Below are positions 28,276 through 39,215 of a stretch of DNA of 64,000 nucleotides, one piece after another (the first letter of the stretch is position 1; each line of letters opens with the position of its first letter). The DNA comes from Lamellibrachia satsuma (taxonomy: Eukaryota; Annelida; Polychaeta; Sabellida; Siboglinidae), in assembly GCA_033239005.1 (NCBI GenBank), contig BSQZ01000060.1, positions 908,501 to 972,500 on the forward strand. The letters run 5' to 3'. The position numbers were made by a program, and so were the translations under genes. The notes beneath the pieces are model-generated. The model was not told where the DNA came from. It ran no database searches and was given only the letters and a program-made list of their open reading frames with translations.

Positions 28276-29790
28276 AAACAATGTTAGTGGCGCATTTGAC
28301 TAATTTGTGAGGTATTAAAATAGTTTGTAAAACAATGTTAGTGGCACATTTGACTAATTTGTAAGGTATTAAAATAGTTTGTAAAACAATATCAGTGGCG
28401 CATTTGACTAATTTGTTAGGTATTAAAATAGTTTGTAAAACAATGTTAGTGGCGCATTTGACTAATTTATTAGGTATTAAAATAGTTTGTAAAACAATGT
28501 TAGTGGCACATTTGACTAATTTGTTAGGTATTAAAATAGTGTGTAAAACAATGTCAGTGGCGCATTTGACTAATTTGTTAGGTATTAAAATAGTTTGTAA
28601 AACAATGTTAGTGGCACATTTGACTAATTTGTTAGGTATTAAAATAGTTTGTAAAACAATGTCAGTGGCGCATTTGACTAATTTGTTAGGTATTAAAATA
28701 GTTTGTAAAACAATGTCAGTGGCACATTTGACTAATTTGTTAGGCATTAAAATAGTTTGTAAAACAATGTCAGTGGCACATTTGACTAATTTGTTAGGCA
28801 TTAAAATAGTTTGTAAAACAATGTCAGTGGCACATTTGACTAATTTGTAAGGTATTACAATATTTTGTAAAACAATGTCAGTGGCGCATTTGACTAATTT
28901 GTTAGGTATTAAAATAGTTTGTAAAACAATGTTAGTGGCACATTTGACTAATTTGTAAGGTATTAAAATAGTTTGTAAAACAATGTCAGTGGCGCATTTG
29001 ACTAATTTGTAAGGTATTAAAATAGTTTGTAAAACAATGTTAGTGGCGCATTTGACTAATTTGTAAGGTATTAAAATAGTTTGTAAAACAATGTTAGTGA
29101 CGCATTTGACTAATTTGTAAGTTATTAAAATAGTTTGTAAAACAATGTTAGTGGCGCATTTGACTAATTTGTTAGGTATTAAAATAGTTTGTAAAACAAT
29201 GTCAGTGGCGCATTTGACTAATTTGTTAGGTATTAAAATAGTTTGTAAAACAATGTCAGTGGCGCATTTGACTAATTTGTAAGGTATTAAAATAGTTTGT
29301 AAAGCAATGTCAGTGGCGCATTTGACTAATTTGTAAGGTATTAAAATAGTTTGTAAAACAATGTCAGTGGCGCATTTGACTAATTTGTAAGGTATTAAAA
29401 TAGTTTGTAAAACAATGCCAGTGGCACATTTGACTAATTTGTAAGGTATTAAAATAGTTTGTAAAACAATGTCAGTGGCGCATTTGACTAATTTGTAAGG
29501 TATTAAAATAGTTTGTAAAACAATGTTAGTGGCGCATTTGACTAATTTGTAAGGTATTAAAATAGTTTGTAAAACAATGTTAGTGGCACATTTGACTAAT
29601 TTGTAAGGTATTAAAATAGTTTGTAAAACAATGTTAGTGGCGCATTTGACTAATTTGTAAGGTATTAAAATAGTTTGTAAAACAATGTCAGTGGCACATT
29701 TGACTAATTTGTAAGGTATTAAAATAGTTTATAAAACAATGTCAGTGGCGCATTTGGCTAATTTATAAGGTAATTTAGGCCTCCCAAGTG
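28276..29790. repeat. 54-bp minisatellite, about 28 copies
   Basis: Unit of 54 bp including GCGCATTTGACTAATTTGTA and AGTTTGTAAAACAATGT. Copies vary at TTGTAAGG versus TTGTTAGG; the T variants remove a stop, so open frames appear only in one sub-block (about 28395-28850). Being 18 codons long, the unit keeps frame, but there is no sign of a gene. Confidence 0.97.
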
Positions 29791-30150
29791 GGTTTTTATT
29801 TCCGGTTTGAATATAATGGCCGCGCTCACTTGCAAGCATTTATGAGCACAGCTGCAACTAACTAGTAGACAAGTTTTAATTTATACTCTTAGCAATCAAG
29901 AGGGCGGCCTGATTTAACTTCCGTTATCATCAGTAAGTATTTAGATGAACGAAAATTGTGTCAAAACAAAAAACAAACAAAAACACAATGAAATTAGAAA
30001 GGGAATGGTAGAGCAGTGTTGGAGAGGACACACTTGTTCATGGCAAACTGATACCTCATGCGAAAGAATATTTCTGCATGGTCAAATGTAGACTAATACA
30101 CGAAGGCAGGCCACCATATAGGGGAATTCTACTCAAACGTAGTATGCTTA
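29791..30150. other. No gene recognised
   Basis: Spacer between the 54-bp array and the tyrosine-recombinase retroelement; the element's 5' end may lie here. Confidence 0.35.
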
Positions 30151-30936
30151 ATGCTGGGTTCCAGATCATGGCAAAACCATCGACAGCACAAGGAAGCCGA
30201 GAAAAGTGCTACTGGTGGTACGCCTGAAAAAAGCGCGCCTGCGACCCTCACCCCTGATGTGGAGGTACCCCTGGCCACCATGATGGCGAAAATTTATGAG
30301 AAGTTTGTGGTACTTCGTCAAGAGACCTCTGCTCCTGTCACGACTGGCCCATCATCAAGGCCAGATGAGCAGATACCTGTCGCTGCAGGATCGGCTGCAA
30401 CAGCCCAACCCGTGCGACGCCATTCGAAGCGAAGGCGGGCTCGCTCATCTTCACCTGAAATCACCCAGCAACTTCTCATCAAATTATCCGACTACACAAA
30501 CAGCGACTCTCCTTCCAAAGAGATCGAGAAGTGTATCCGCACAAAGGCAAATCGCCACAGACCCTCTTCATCAGGTAACACCACTTTTGATATGGGGTGG
30601 GCGCAGTTATGGGATGACGTTACAGACAGGCAAAGAACTCGTATTCACACGAATGAGTATTTTCCTCTGCGCATTCTGCACACTGATTATACCACTTGAT
30701 CCCAGGTGGATCCGGCCTCTCCCACCGAAGACAGGAAACATACAGTCGTTCCAGTAGATCAGACAGGGGAGTGGCTCCATCTGTTTATGACGTATGCAGC
30801 AATCAGGTCTGAGAAGTATCCAGAAGAGGGTAGCCAGCGTATGACCTATATGGATCACATGTTGACAATTCATGCTGAGAAGGGCCCCCGACGAGTTTGG
30901 TTGGAATATGACTACCGTTTCCGTGTCGGGAGTTAG
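30151..30936 (+). pseudogene. Gag-like ORF of the DIRS/Ngaro-like element, frameshifted
   Basis: The first open piece (30151-30699) is rich in Ser, Pro, Arg and Lys, with a basic patch RRHSKRRRARSSSPE typical of a nucleic-acid-binding, disordered gag part. It ends at a stop, and the next piece (30706-30936) continues in another frame with TGEWLHLFMTYAAI and a closing YDYRFR, a pattern recurrent in such gag-like ORFs. No zinc knuckle is visible. The role would be RNA packaging; the frameshift makes it non-functional. Confidence 0.6.
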
Positions 30937-31054
30937 AGGACTGATGCTCCTTGGAATGTCTTTAGCTACCCTCTCTATGCCAGCGTTAAAGCTAAATGTA
31001 AAGTTACAGCAGGTAACACCTCAATGTCATCGCAGCCCTTTCGTGATTATGGTT

Positions 31055-31240
31055 TAGAAGCACACGACCCCGCCCCTCGCGTTTCTGTTATGCCTTTGAC
31101 AGAAGCACACGACCCCGCCCCTCGCGCGTCTGTTATGCCTTTGACAGAAGCACACGACCCCGCCCCTCGCGCGTCTGTTATGCCTTTGACAGAAGCACAC
31201 GACCCCGCCCCTCGCGTTTCTGTTATCCCTTTGACAAGGA
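31055..31240. repeat. 45-bp minisatellite, four copies
   Basis: Four tandem copies of a 45-bp unit containing AGAAGCACACGACCCCGCCC. It lies inside the retroelement remnant and keeps the frame (15 codons). Confidence 0.95.
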
Positions 31241-31502
31241 AAAACGTACCAAGCGGGAATTCCGCTTTATACATGGTTGTTCCTTTTGCACAAAGGAAGG
31301 TTATAGTCAGCTCGTCCCTCCAAGCTCCTTCAAAAAAAAGCTTGAAATAGCCACAGAGGCCAGGACGATGCAATGAGCCGGTCTGCGCCATCGATGAGTG
31401 TTCATGTTATACCAACATCAGTAAAGCCTAATGTTTTATATGTTCTGTTGTATGGAAACGACAAGAAACTAGGCCTAATCCCTTTGCCAGAAACTGATAG
31501 CC

Positions 31503-32000
31503 ATGGCCAAAAGAAAGAAAGCCACTTTGAAAGGAATACAATCTTTGATCGGCTCCCTAAATGTTGTATGCCGTGTCATAGCTCCAGTTCGTGCGTTCCT
31601 GCTACGCCTCACTGATCTGACTAGAGACTGCAGGACAGCCAAACATCGTGTTCGTTTGACGATAGAAGCTCGCAAGGATATTTCAGCATGGCTTGAATTT
31701 CTACAGACCTTTAATGGCCTGTTGTGTTTTTTACCTATCGCATCGACATCATCGTATGTGCTGCATCTCACAACAGATGCAAGTGGGTTTGTATACGGTG
31801 TTGTCATGGTTACAGGGCAGTTTTTCCCCTTCCTGGCACTTAGAACACATCTCGATAAAAGAACTCTTACATCGTACTGGCCGTCAGGCGCTGGGGGCCA
31901 GTATTGACTAACCGACGAGTCTTGTTCTTTTCAGACAATACAGTAATTGTGGCGGTGATCAACAGACAGACAGCCATAGCTACTGTGTTTGGTCCTCCAA
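31503..32000 (+). pseudogene. Reverse transcriptase C-terminus and RNase H of the DIRS/Ngaro-like element
   Basis: The first frame (31503-31907) contains IQSLIGSLNVVCRVI and RAFLLRLTDLTRD, the usual segment at the RT thumb of DIRS-type elements, then LHLTTDASG, the first RNase H acidic motif. The next frame (about 31905-32000) carries VLFFSDNTVIVAVINRQTA, the later RNase H motif with its conserved Asp-Asn. The RT catalytic palm is missing upstream. The RNase H would degrade the RNA template strand; this copy is broken by frameshifts and has lost the recombinase part. Confidence 0.75.
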
Positions 32001-32209
32001 CTGATTGTTGCTTGTCTATCATATAATACAATAATAATGCGTCCGAATAAAGATGACCAATCACTGGTTACACCCAATGCACGTACTATTTCTGTGTTAT
32101 GTCTGCACCGGCGATGCTACACGGTCTGGAAAGCGAGCGAGCGAGCGTGCCCAGTGTGTACGAACCAAAACAGTTGAGGCCGAACAACACCGTAAACACC
32201 GCGAAAGTC

Positions 32210-32620
32210 GGGCGTTTTACCCCTCGGTTTGGAGGAGGGACGATCGTGAGGCGACTCACCCCTCTGTTGGCGGAGGCATAGTCGTGATGCGACCTATTCC
32301 TTTGTTGGCGGGGGGGGGCGGTCGTGGAACAACCTATCTCTCTGGTGGTGGCGAAACGAAATACATTCACATGACATTCGTATGGTCAAGAGATGTTAGT
32401 GAAACAGCCTGTCCCTTTGTTGGCGGGGGACGGTCGTCGGACGACCTGTCCCTCTGGTGGCGGGGGACGGTCGTCGGACGACCTGTCCCTCTGGTGGCGG
32501 GGGACGGTCGTCGGACGACCTGTCCCTCTGGTGGCGGGGGACGGTCGTCGGACGACCTGTCCATCTGGTGGCGGGGGACGATCGTCGGACGACCTGTCCC
32601 TCTGGTGGCGAAGCAAAATA
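32210..32620. repeat. 37-bp minisatellite with degenerate upstream copies
   Basis: From 32411 about five clean copies of a 37-bp unit containing GGCGGGGGACGGTCGTCGG; related but longer, diverged copies extend back to about 32210. The unit is not a multiple of three, so its long open frames cycle through all phases and are not coding evidence. Confidence 0.93.
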
Positions 32621-32671
32621 CAACATACATTCATATGGCGAAGAGACGTTAGTGAGGCGGCCTATCCCTCT

Positions 32672-33825
32672 CTATATTTGCTTTAGCTTCATGAAAGATA
32701 CCCTAGTTTTACAAATTATCTTAACAATGTCATCACCGCCTCCTCCTTGCTTACTGACGTTAACACCCAGATAGTTATACTTGTCCATGTCCTTTAGCTC
32801 TTGATCATCAATTATTATTCTGTTTTCGCACTTGCTGTTCACCCTCGATACTTGAGTTTTGTTTTTATTTATTCTTAGTCCTGTCCTTGCTGCAAATTGA
32901 TTCAGTTGTCTTGTTTTTGTTTGCATGTGTATGTAGCATGATGACATGAGTGCTATGTAGCATGATGACATGAGTGCTATGTAGCATGATGACATGAGTG
33001 CTATGTAGCATGATGACATGAGTGCTATGTAGCATGATGACATGAGTGCTATGTAACATGATGACATGAGTGCTATGTCATCGGCGAAGTCCAAGTCCTC
33101 TAGTTTTGACGTCAACTTCCATCTTATCCATTATTATGTTTTTTTCCTGCTGTTGTGTTTCTCATGATCTAGTCCACTACCACAAAGAAGATCCACACAT
33201 TACGTATCCTTGTTTAACTCCGGTTTTGACCTTGGACCACTCAGATTCCTCACCTTCATCTAACACTGCACATTCACTATCTTCGTATAATATGTGAATC
33301 ATTATCTTGTGTGGAATTCCATAGCTCGCCATTATTGTTGCTCTCTCGGTGCACTGAGTCAAACGCTTTTTCAAAGTCCACAAACGTGATGTATAGAGTT
33401 GCCTGCCATTCCACTATCTTTTCTATAATATTTCGCTAAATAAATATATGTTCTACTGTGGCTCTCCCACTTCTGAAACCTGCTTGTTCGTCTCTCAACT
33501 TGCTGTTAACTCCATCTCTTATTCTGTCAATTCTCTGGCGAATATTTTACTAGGAAAATATTATTTCAAAGTGATTCCTCTCCAATTCCCGTAAGCTGTA
33601 AGGTCACATTTCTTCGGTATTTTAACGATCAGTCCCTGCTTCCATGTTTTTGGCACTTTCTCTTTTTCCCAAAATGTTCTGAATAAGTTTACAAGCCATT
33701 TCTCTGTTGTATTCATGTCTGCTTTTAATAATTCTGCTGTACTTGTTAAACCAGTGATGTTGTTGTTGTTATAGAAGTGAAACATGGAAAATAAACGAAG
33801 GCGACAACAGAAAGTTAGACACAAT
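32672..33825 (-). pseudogene. RTE-like LINE reverse transcriptase, fragmented
   Basis: Minus-strand pieces in order from 33825: PKTWKQGLIVKIPKKCDLTAYGNWRGITL (33824-33561 region, RT fingers), a segment around 33383-33177 with VKTGVKQGYVM (motif B), then LEDLDFADDIALMSS (33115 on), the catalytic FADD box. Directly after this box a 24-bp minisatellite repeats the next codons, then LNQFAARTGLRINKNKTQV resumes the normal RTE order to YNYLGVNVS. Indels and stops break all frames. Confidence 0.8.
32931..33078 (-). repeat. 24-bp minisatellite derived from RT-coding sequence
   Basis: Six copies of a 24-bp unit (plus strand ATGTAGCATGATGACATGAG plus TGCT). On the minus strand each unit reads IALMSSCY, repeating the residues that follow the catalytic FADD of the RTE-like RT, in frame. 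Confidence 0.93.
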
Positions 33826-33995
33826 TTTTTCCAAGTGCTTAAGACGAATCCTACAAATTAGATGGCCATGCGTTGTAAAAAATCAAGATATTCTTGCAAA
33901 AACGAAATTGAAGACAATCAGCACCGAGGTCAAATTAAGAAGATGGAAATGGGTAGGAAATATGCAACGAATGGACAAGAACAGCAAATGTGAGA
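33772..33995 (+). pseudogene. LINE C-terminal fragment, opposite orientation
   Basis: Plus-strand frame SETWKINEGDNRKLD, RRILQIRWPCVVKNQDIL, then LRRWKWVGNMQRMDK is the post-RT region of an RTE-like LINE (compare 55734-54925 minus). It abuts the minus-strand RTE pieces head to head, so at least two insertions or an inversion are involved. Confidence 0.7.
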
Positions 33996-34430
33996 CGGCT
34001 CCCCTTTTTTGTGGTGTGTACGCTGTGCGTCTGACACAAACAGTGGTTATCTAAGCGGTTAGCCCAGAACAACTTCATTATTGGAAGCCTATCCCAGTGC
34101 CCAATACTCTGGTTCCGCCTCATTTGCGTAGCCCTTTAGCGGGGGTGGTGGGACCCCACCAGCAAGGGGGTGGAGCCTGGGGGATTACCACCCCACCCCC
34201 CGTTTATTGAATTGTAAATAGTGTCGCTGGTACTATTATTGTGCAATTTGTATTTGTGGATTTTTCCCTTGTATTTTATAATTATGCTGAAACCTTGAGC
34301 GGCAACAAGGGTTTTTTGGTCAATTTAATCTTGCAATCCAGTCTTGACTGTTTGCTGATGTTATTTATATTAATTATAATGTACCAGCTCGTGTCTTTAC
34401 ATTCATTGTTATCCTAATGTACTTCCTGGC
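33996..34430. other. No gene; possible LINE 3' UTR with a G/C-rich hairpin
   Basis: Around 34137-34201 GGGGGTGGTGGG and CACCCCACCCCCC can pair. No coding sequence is recognised. Confidence 0.4.
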
Positions 34431-35252
34431 TGTGCACACTGCTGTAGGCACAACATATTCAAGTCACTGTGCACACTGCTGTAGGCACAACATATTCAAG
34501 TCACTGTGCACACTGCTGTAGGCATAACATATTCAAGTCACTGTGCACACTGCTGTAGGCACAACATATTCAAGTCACTGTGCACACTGCTGTAGGCATA
34601 ACATATTCAAGTCACTGTGTACACTGCTGTAGGCATAACATATTCAAGTCACTGTGCACACTGCTGTAGGCACAACATATTCAAGTCACTGTGCACACTG
34701 CTGTAAGCACAACATATTCAAGTCACTGTGCACACTGCTGTAGGCACAACATATTCAAGTCACTGTGCACACTGCTGTAGGCACAACATATTCAAGTCAC
34801 TGTGCACACTGCTGTAGGCACAACATATTCAAGTCACTGTGCACACTGCTGTAGGCACAACATATTCAAGTCACTGTGCACACTGCTGTAGGCACAACAT
34901 ATTCAAGTCACTGTGCACACTGCTGTAGGCACAACATATTCAAGTCACTGTGCACACTGCTGTAGGCACAACATATTCAAGTCACTGTGCACACTGCTGT
35001 AGGCATAACATATTCAAGTCACTGTGCACACTGCTGTAGGCACAACATATTCAAGTCACTGTGCACACTGCTGTAGGCACAACATATTCAAGTCACTGTG
35101 CACACTGTTGTAGGCACAACATATTCAAGTCACTGTGCACACTGCTGTAGGCACAGCATATTCAAGTCACTGTGCACACTGCTGTAGGCACAACATATTC
35201 AAGTCACTGTGCACACTGCTGTAGGCACAACATATTCAAGTCACTGTGCACA
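34431..35252. repeat. 37-bp minisatellite, about 22 copies
   Basis: Highly homogeneous tandem array of a 37-bp unit containing CACTGTGCACACTGCTGTAGG. Confidence 0.97.
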
Positions 35253-36085
35253 GTGACTATCCTTATCCTGTCATAGTCAATGAAAATAAATTGTACAGTT
35301 TGCCCATTTGTCACTCTGCATGGTAGTTGTGTTTCTCACACAAACAGAGAAAGGGATGCACAGACACACACAAAAATTATATTAATTGTTATGTTCGTGC
35401 ATTATTATAATTGCAGCATTGTTTATATGGACATCCAACGAAACTCTTCATCATTCGAATAAAATATTATATCGATATGGTTTGGAATACAAATTCCTTT
35501 CTTCCAAATGAGGTTTCCGTGCGAACAACGTGTTCCAAATTGTATGTGGACATGGAAACAACCTGTCGACGATTGAAACTAATATATTCTCAGATTGGCT
35601 TAAGTCGTTAAAGATTTATTTTGGCGGCTAGCTTAAGAAGGTGGACCCCGACGAGAATGCAGTTAATGAATGTGATCATCGTTATTGATATTATGCAATG
35701 ATTTGGCCGCATTTATAACTTCGCTTTCCTACTTGAAAAAAGACGTCGAGAGAGAGCTATGGATGGCACTTATCCATAGCTTTGAGGTATCACAAAATAC
35801 GCCGTACCATACAACTTAGCATATTCAACTCGTGACGTTGACGATATAAAATGTTAAGTAGTAAATCTGACTTTTGAAAATTGTGCTTATCGCATGATTC
35901 CGCCAGTTAAGCAATAAGCTGCTTCAACTTTCATCGCTGGTCCCATCCTACTGCTGACGTCTATGCACTCTCACGACGCAACGCTTTAGTCGAAGACACT
36001 TTTTATCCAGTATTGTTGCGTCGTGCATCAAATATGTTTGGTATTAAAAACAAGTTGTCTGAGACAAATCGTCGCCGATGCGCCG
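35253..36085. other. No gene recognised
   Basis: Unique sequence; the short open frames at 35280-35611 show no domain. Confidence 0.4.
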
Positions 36086-36190
36086 TGTCGAGACGTGTAT
36101 TCCGGTACACCCTCGTCGGCGACTGTTGGCGACTCGTCGGCGACTGTTGGAGACTCGTCGGCGACTCGTCGGCGACTCGTCGGCGGTTTT
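36086..36190. repeat. GTCGGCGACT-type short repeats
   Basis: Several imperfect copies of GTCGGCGACTGTTGG and GTCGGCGACTC. Related GTCGCC/GTTGTCGC words occur near 38290-38330, beyond the hAT insertion, so both may be subterminal parts of one older element. Confidence 0.7.
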
Positions 36191-36269
36191 CTGCCTCCTA
36201 AAATGGTTTTGAGCCTTTGGCCAATCAGGAGCCTCACCATAGTCACAGGAGTGTCTTAATATACTGAAA

Positions 36270-36420
36270 ATGGCACAGTTTGAAAGGAAAGTGGAACGCC
36301 AGGAAAATCTAACTGATTGGTGACAGGAGAGGCGCTGCTTGTACGAGTTCAAAAACGTACAGTAATCGAGAACAAAATCAAAGGCCTGCGAGGAAGTGAC
36401 CAAAGGGTTGGAGCGTCCAG
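36270..36420 (+). pseudogene. MADF-type DNA-binding exon remnant
   Basis: The frame from ATG at 36270 gives MAQFERKVERQENLTDW, a stop, then ERRCLYEFKNVQ, a second stop, then KACEEVTKGLERPG and a GTAAAT donor at 36421. Trp, Leu-Tyr and the closing Lys/Leu pattern match the first part of a MADF/Myb-like domain, and the exon end falls where such exons usually end. These proteins accompany the transposase in PIF/Harbinger elements. Two in-frame stops make it dead. The hAT element at 36561 lies just downstream, in what would have been the intron. Confidence 0.5.
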
Positions 36421-36552
36421 GTAAATAAATCATCGTCGTTCAAACAAAATTCCCGTACAAGGTTGTTGAAAGTGCCATTTTTATCAAGCTCCAAAAGCCA
36501 GTGCGTAGTTCAGCATGATCGACGACGTTCCCTTCTTTGCCGATGACGCCGT

Positions 36553-36560
36553 ATAACAAT
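36553..36560 (+). repeat. 8-bp target-site duplication, left
   Basis: ATAACAAT, repeated exactly at 38079-38086. Confidence 0.92.
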
Positions 36561-38078
36561 TAGTGCCCTGCGCCGGCCTATAATTTGAGCCTAAGCCCGG
36601 CCAGCAATTAGCAGTTAGAGTCCAGGCCCGGCCCAGGCCCGCAGCAATTTATCAAGCCCGGCCCGGCCCAGGCCCGCAAACTAGAAATTAGGCCCAGGCC
36701 CGACCCAGACCGTGAATATTTGGCCCAGGCCCAGCCCGGCCTGACCCGCAAGTTTCATGCCCATACCCGCGGGCCAAAGACGGGTAAGCCCGCGGCCCGC
36801 AAGCCCGCGGCCCGCTAAGTTTAGAGAAGATAAAACTATAATCTTATAAGAAATACTAAACACAAATAAACTGTAAACAGACTTATTGTTTTAATAAATA
36901 AAAAAAATAATATATGAACATTGTATAATGTTTACTACTTAAATACTAATGTCAGTTGTTGTTTAGTAGTGTCTAGCTAGTAGCTAGTACTAGCAAGTAC
37001 TATATGTCACCCACTGGCACTGACACCCAGTGGCATTTCCAGCAGGCCTGCAGTCACTATCCTACTAGTATAAGTGTGAATGAATCAGTACTGGGGAAAT
37101 TGTAGATACTAAATAGTAGTCACTAGTTCACACAATTGAAAAATACCAATTACCAACTGGGGTGGGTACTGGGTACTGGCACTACTGGGCAGTGGGCAGT
37201 GGCCAGTTGGCTGGTCATTCAGTCGGGCAATGTTTGGAGGGAACACCTAGACAATAGAATGCCCACTGGTTTCGTCAAAGGGTGATAAAGTTGATGGTTA
37301 ATCATGGCTTGATTTCCTCTGCAAATATGTCTAAAGTAAATATTTGGGGCTGGCTGCTTCCAGCCAGGTGAACTTAAGTGGCCTGGTATGGGGTCATTAG
37401 ATATATGCAAAAGGGTACATTCATGCCAAAAATATGCTGTTTACAGAGTCTAGACATCACGGATTAAGGAAGTTAAGTTTGAGCTGAAGAATGATGGGAA
37501 ACCTGCGTTAACTGTGATGAAGCCAGTGAACCAAGTGCCACTACTCCAGTCACAGTGTCTTCGAAACCAGTACATGTTTAAAGAATTGCAATACAAAGAT
37601 ATGGGCATGCGACTATGCATATATTTTATATGAAATATCTCTATTAAAAGAATGCACATTATTAAAATGATACCATAGGAAGTCCCATTGTTGAAAAGAG
37701 GTTAAACTGCATTCCAATGTATAAAGCACTAGTGTCATTTATAATTCCAAGCAAGGTCTCAATTTGCAACTATATAATACTAGAGAAATAATTTAAAGCA
37801 TTCATTAACCGGAATTACAATTTATAATAAGTTTTTATTAATAATAAAATTAATAATCTGGGTTTTGTATGAATATTTTCATTATGTCCAGGCCCAGCCC
37901 AAGCCCGGCCCGGCCGGCTCACACTAGGCCCAGGCCCGGCCCAAGCCCGATGTGTTTAATTTTTTTTCAGCCATGGCCCGGCCCGGGCCCGCAATATGTA
38001 GGCCCAGGTCCGTCCCGGCCCGCGAAATCATGTAGAGGCCCGGGCTTGGACCCAAAGTCAAGCACGTGCAGGGCACTA
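36561..38078. mobile_element. hAT-superfamily non-autonomous transposon (1,518 bp)
   Basis: Left end TAGTGCCCTGC is the inverted repeat of the right end GCAGGGCACTA, and both sides carry the perfect 8-bp duplication ATAACAAT. An 8-bp duplication with a TAG...-type end is diagnostic for hAT. Both subterminal regions (36561-36830 and about 37886-38065) are built of GGCCCGGCCC/GGCCCAGGCCC words, probably transposase-binding repeats. The centre is AT-rich and has no transposase frame, so the element depends on a helper in trans. Confidence 0.92.
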
Positions 38079-38086
38079 ATAACAAT
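38079..38086 (+). repeat. 8-bp target-site duplication, right
   Basis: ATAACAAT, matching 36553-36560. Confidence 0.92.
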
Positions 38087-38984
38087 GTACGAACAGTTCA
38101 AGGCCAGAACGTTCCATTGCTGTGCTGACAGTCCCGCCATTTTCGCGTAGTTACACAAGATTCCGCTGGGCAGTGGCAGAAGTTCATGCCACTACCACCA
38201 GGAGTGCGTGCATCGTTGTGTCGCGGACCCGAGTCGCATCGTGACGTGTATGCCCCCCCCCCCAACAAATGTCTTGGCGACGCATCTTGTCGCCAACAAC
38301 TTGTCTCCGACGAGTTGTCGCGTCATGACGCGTATGCCGGGTTTTATACATTCGGCTAATTTTTCGCACCAAGGAGCTATCTGGCCGTTGTAGCTGGGAG
38401 CCGGAATACGAAGCATGCGCTATAAACTGCAAACTGCAGCACTAGACACATGACACAGACCTGTATAAACATACCACCACATACAATCATATCATAATGG
38501 CGACGGTCAGTGTAATGGAGAGCAACGATTCACCAGCTGCACGTGTTGTTACCGATGGCACAAAACAATGCTGCGTCTGGATGTTGGCCGTGTTCTGTCT
38601 CTGATTGTGTTCAATGTATTTGTCAAGGGAGATTCTATTCAGCTTAGAACATACGGATATATTATGTCTCTCCATATCTCTCAATGTCAACCACCTAGAA
38701 GCGTTTCACATTGGGAAGACAAAATGTGCTACGTCACATACGTTGGTGGCCTGCTTATCAGGGCTCAGTCGCGTTGCGTTCGTCACGTACATGTAGTTCG
38801 CGCGGAGGATACTCGCGTGCCAAAAGCAGTGTCTCTGGCCAACCCAGCACTAAACCAATGCTAAAGGTCGACCTATGCTCAGGCCATGTCATTGTCTACA
38901 CAGTTTGCATAAGCCACTCATATGTGAAGTACCCATTGTATTTACCATTAATAATATGGGCGATTCAGTAAATGTTGTCGGGCC
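38087..38984. other. Flank of the hAT element; no secure gene
   Basis: Contains GTTGTCGCGTCATGACGCG near 38308 (part of an older element's end), and a TATAAA at 38463 with a 35-codon open frame from 38497 that I do not accept as a gene. Confidence 0.35.
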
Positions 38985-39155
38985 AATGACGATGTTGCAC
39001 AGTGCACTGAATAAAGATAAGTGTTCACTGACTGCCTAGTCATTGTGCGTGCTGGTAGAGTTTCGAGGCGAATGACGATGTTGCACAGTGCACTGAATAA
39101 AAGATAAGTGTTCACTGACTGCCTAGTCATTGTGCGTGCTGGTAGAGTTTCGAGC
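38985..39155. repeat. 86-bp tandem duplication upstream of peptide gene 2
   Basis: Two copies of an 86-bp unit, from AATGACGATGTTGCACAGTG to GTAGAGTTTCGAG; they differ mainly by one extra A in GAATAAAAG of the second. The second copy ends about 60 bp before the ATG of peptide gene 2, so promoter sequence may have been duplicated. Confidence 0.93.
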
Positions 39156-39215
39156 CACATCACTAAAAGAAACACAGGCTCTCTCATAAGCTACGCTGGA
39201 AAGTGACATAGCAAC

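Larger units (their letters stand above)
30151..32010 (+). mobile_element. DIRS/Ngaro-like retroelement remnant (gag, RT end, RNase H)
   Basis: Plus-strand order fits tyrosine-recombinase retroelements. First come a basic, disordered gag-like region (30151-30699) and a second gag segment (30706-30936) with EWLHLFMTYAAI and WLEYDYRFR. Then, after a gap carrying a 45-bp minisatellite, the end of RT plus RNase H (31503-31907). No integrase or recombinase domain remains within the window copy. Frames change at least four times. Confidence 0.7.

Noticed and set aside
28163..28850. Repeat proteins on both strands in the 54-bp array
   Set aside because: Open only where TTGTTAGG replaces TTGTAAGG; no flanking gene structure.
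32053..32774. Long frames on both strands over the 37-bp G/C-rich array
   Set aside because: Repeat artefact; frames have no homology and overlap on opposite strands.
38497..38604. A 35-codon frame 30 bp behind a TATAAA, with Cys-Cys and a hydrophobic end
   Set aside because: No donor matching the peptide family at its end, no homologue seen, and the TATA could be chance in AT-rich DNA.
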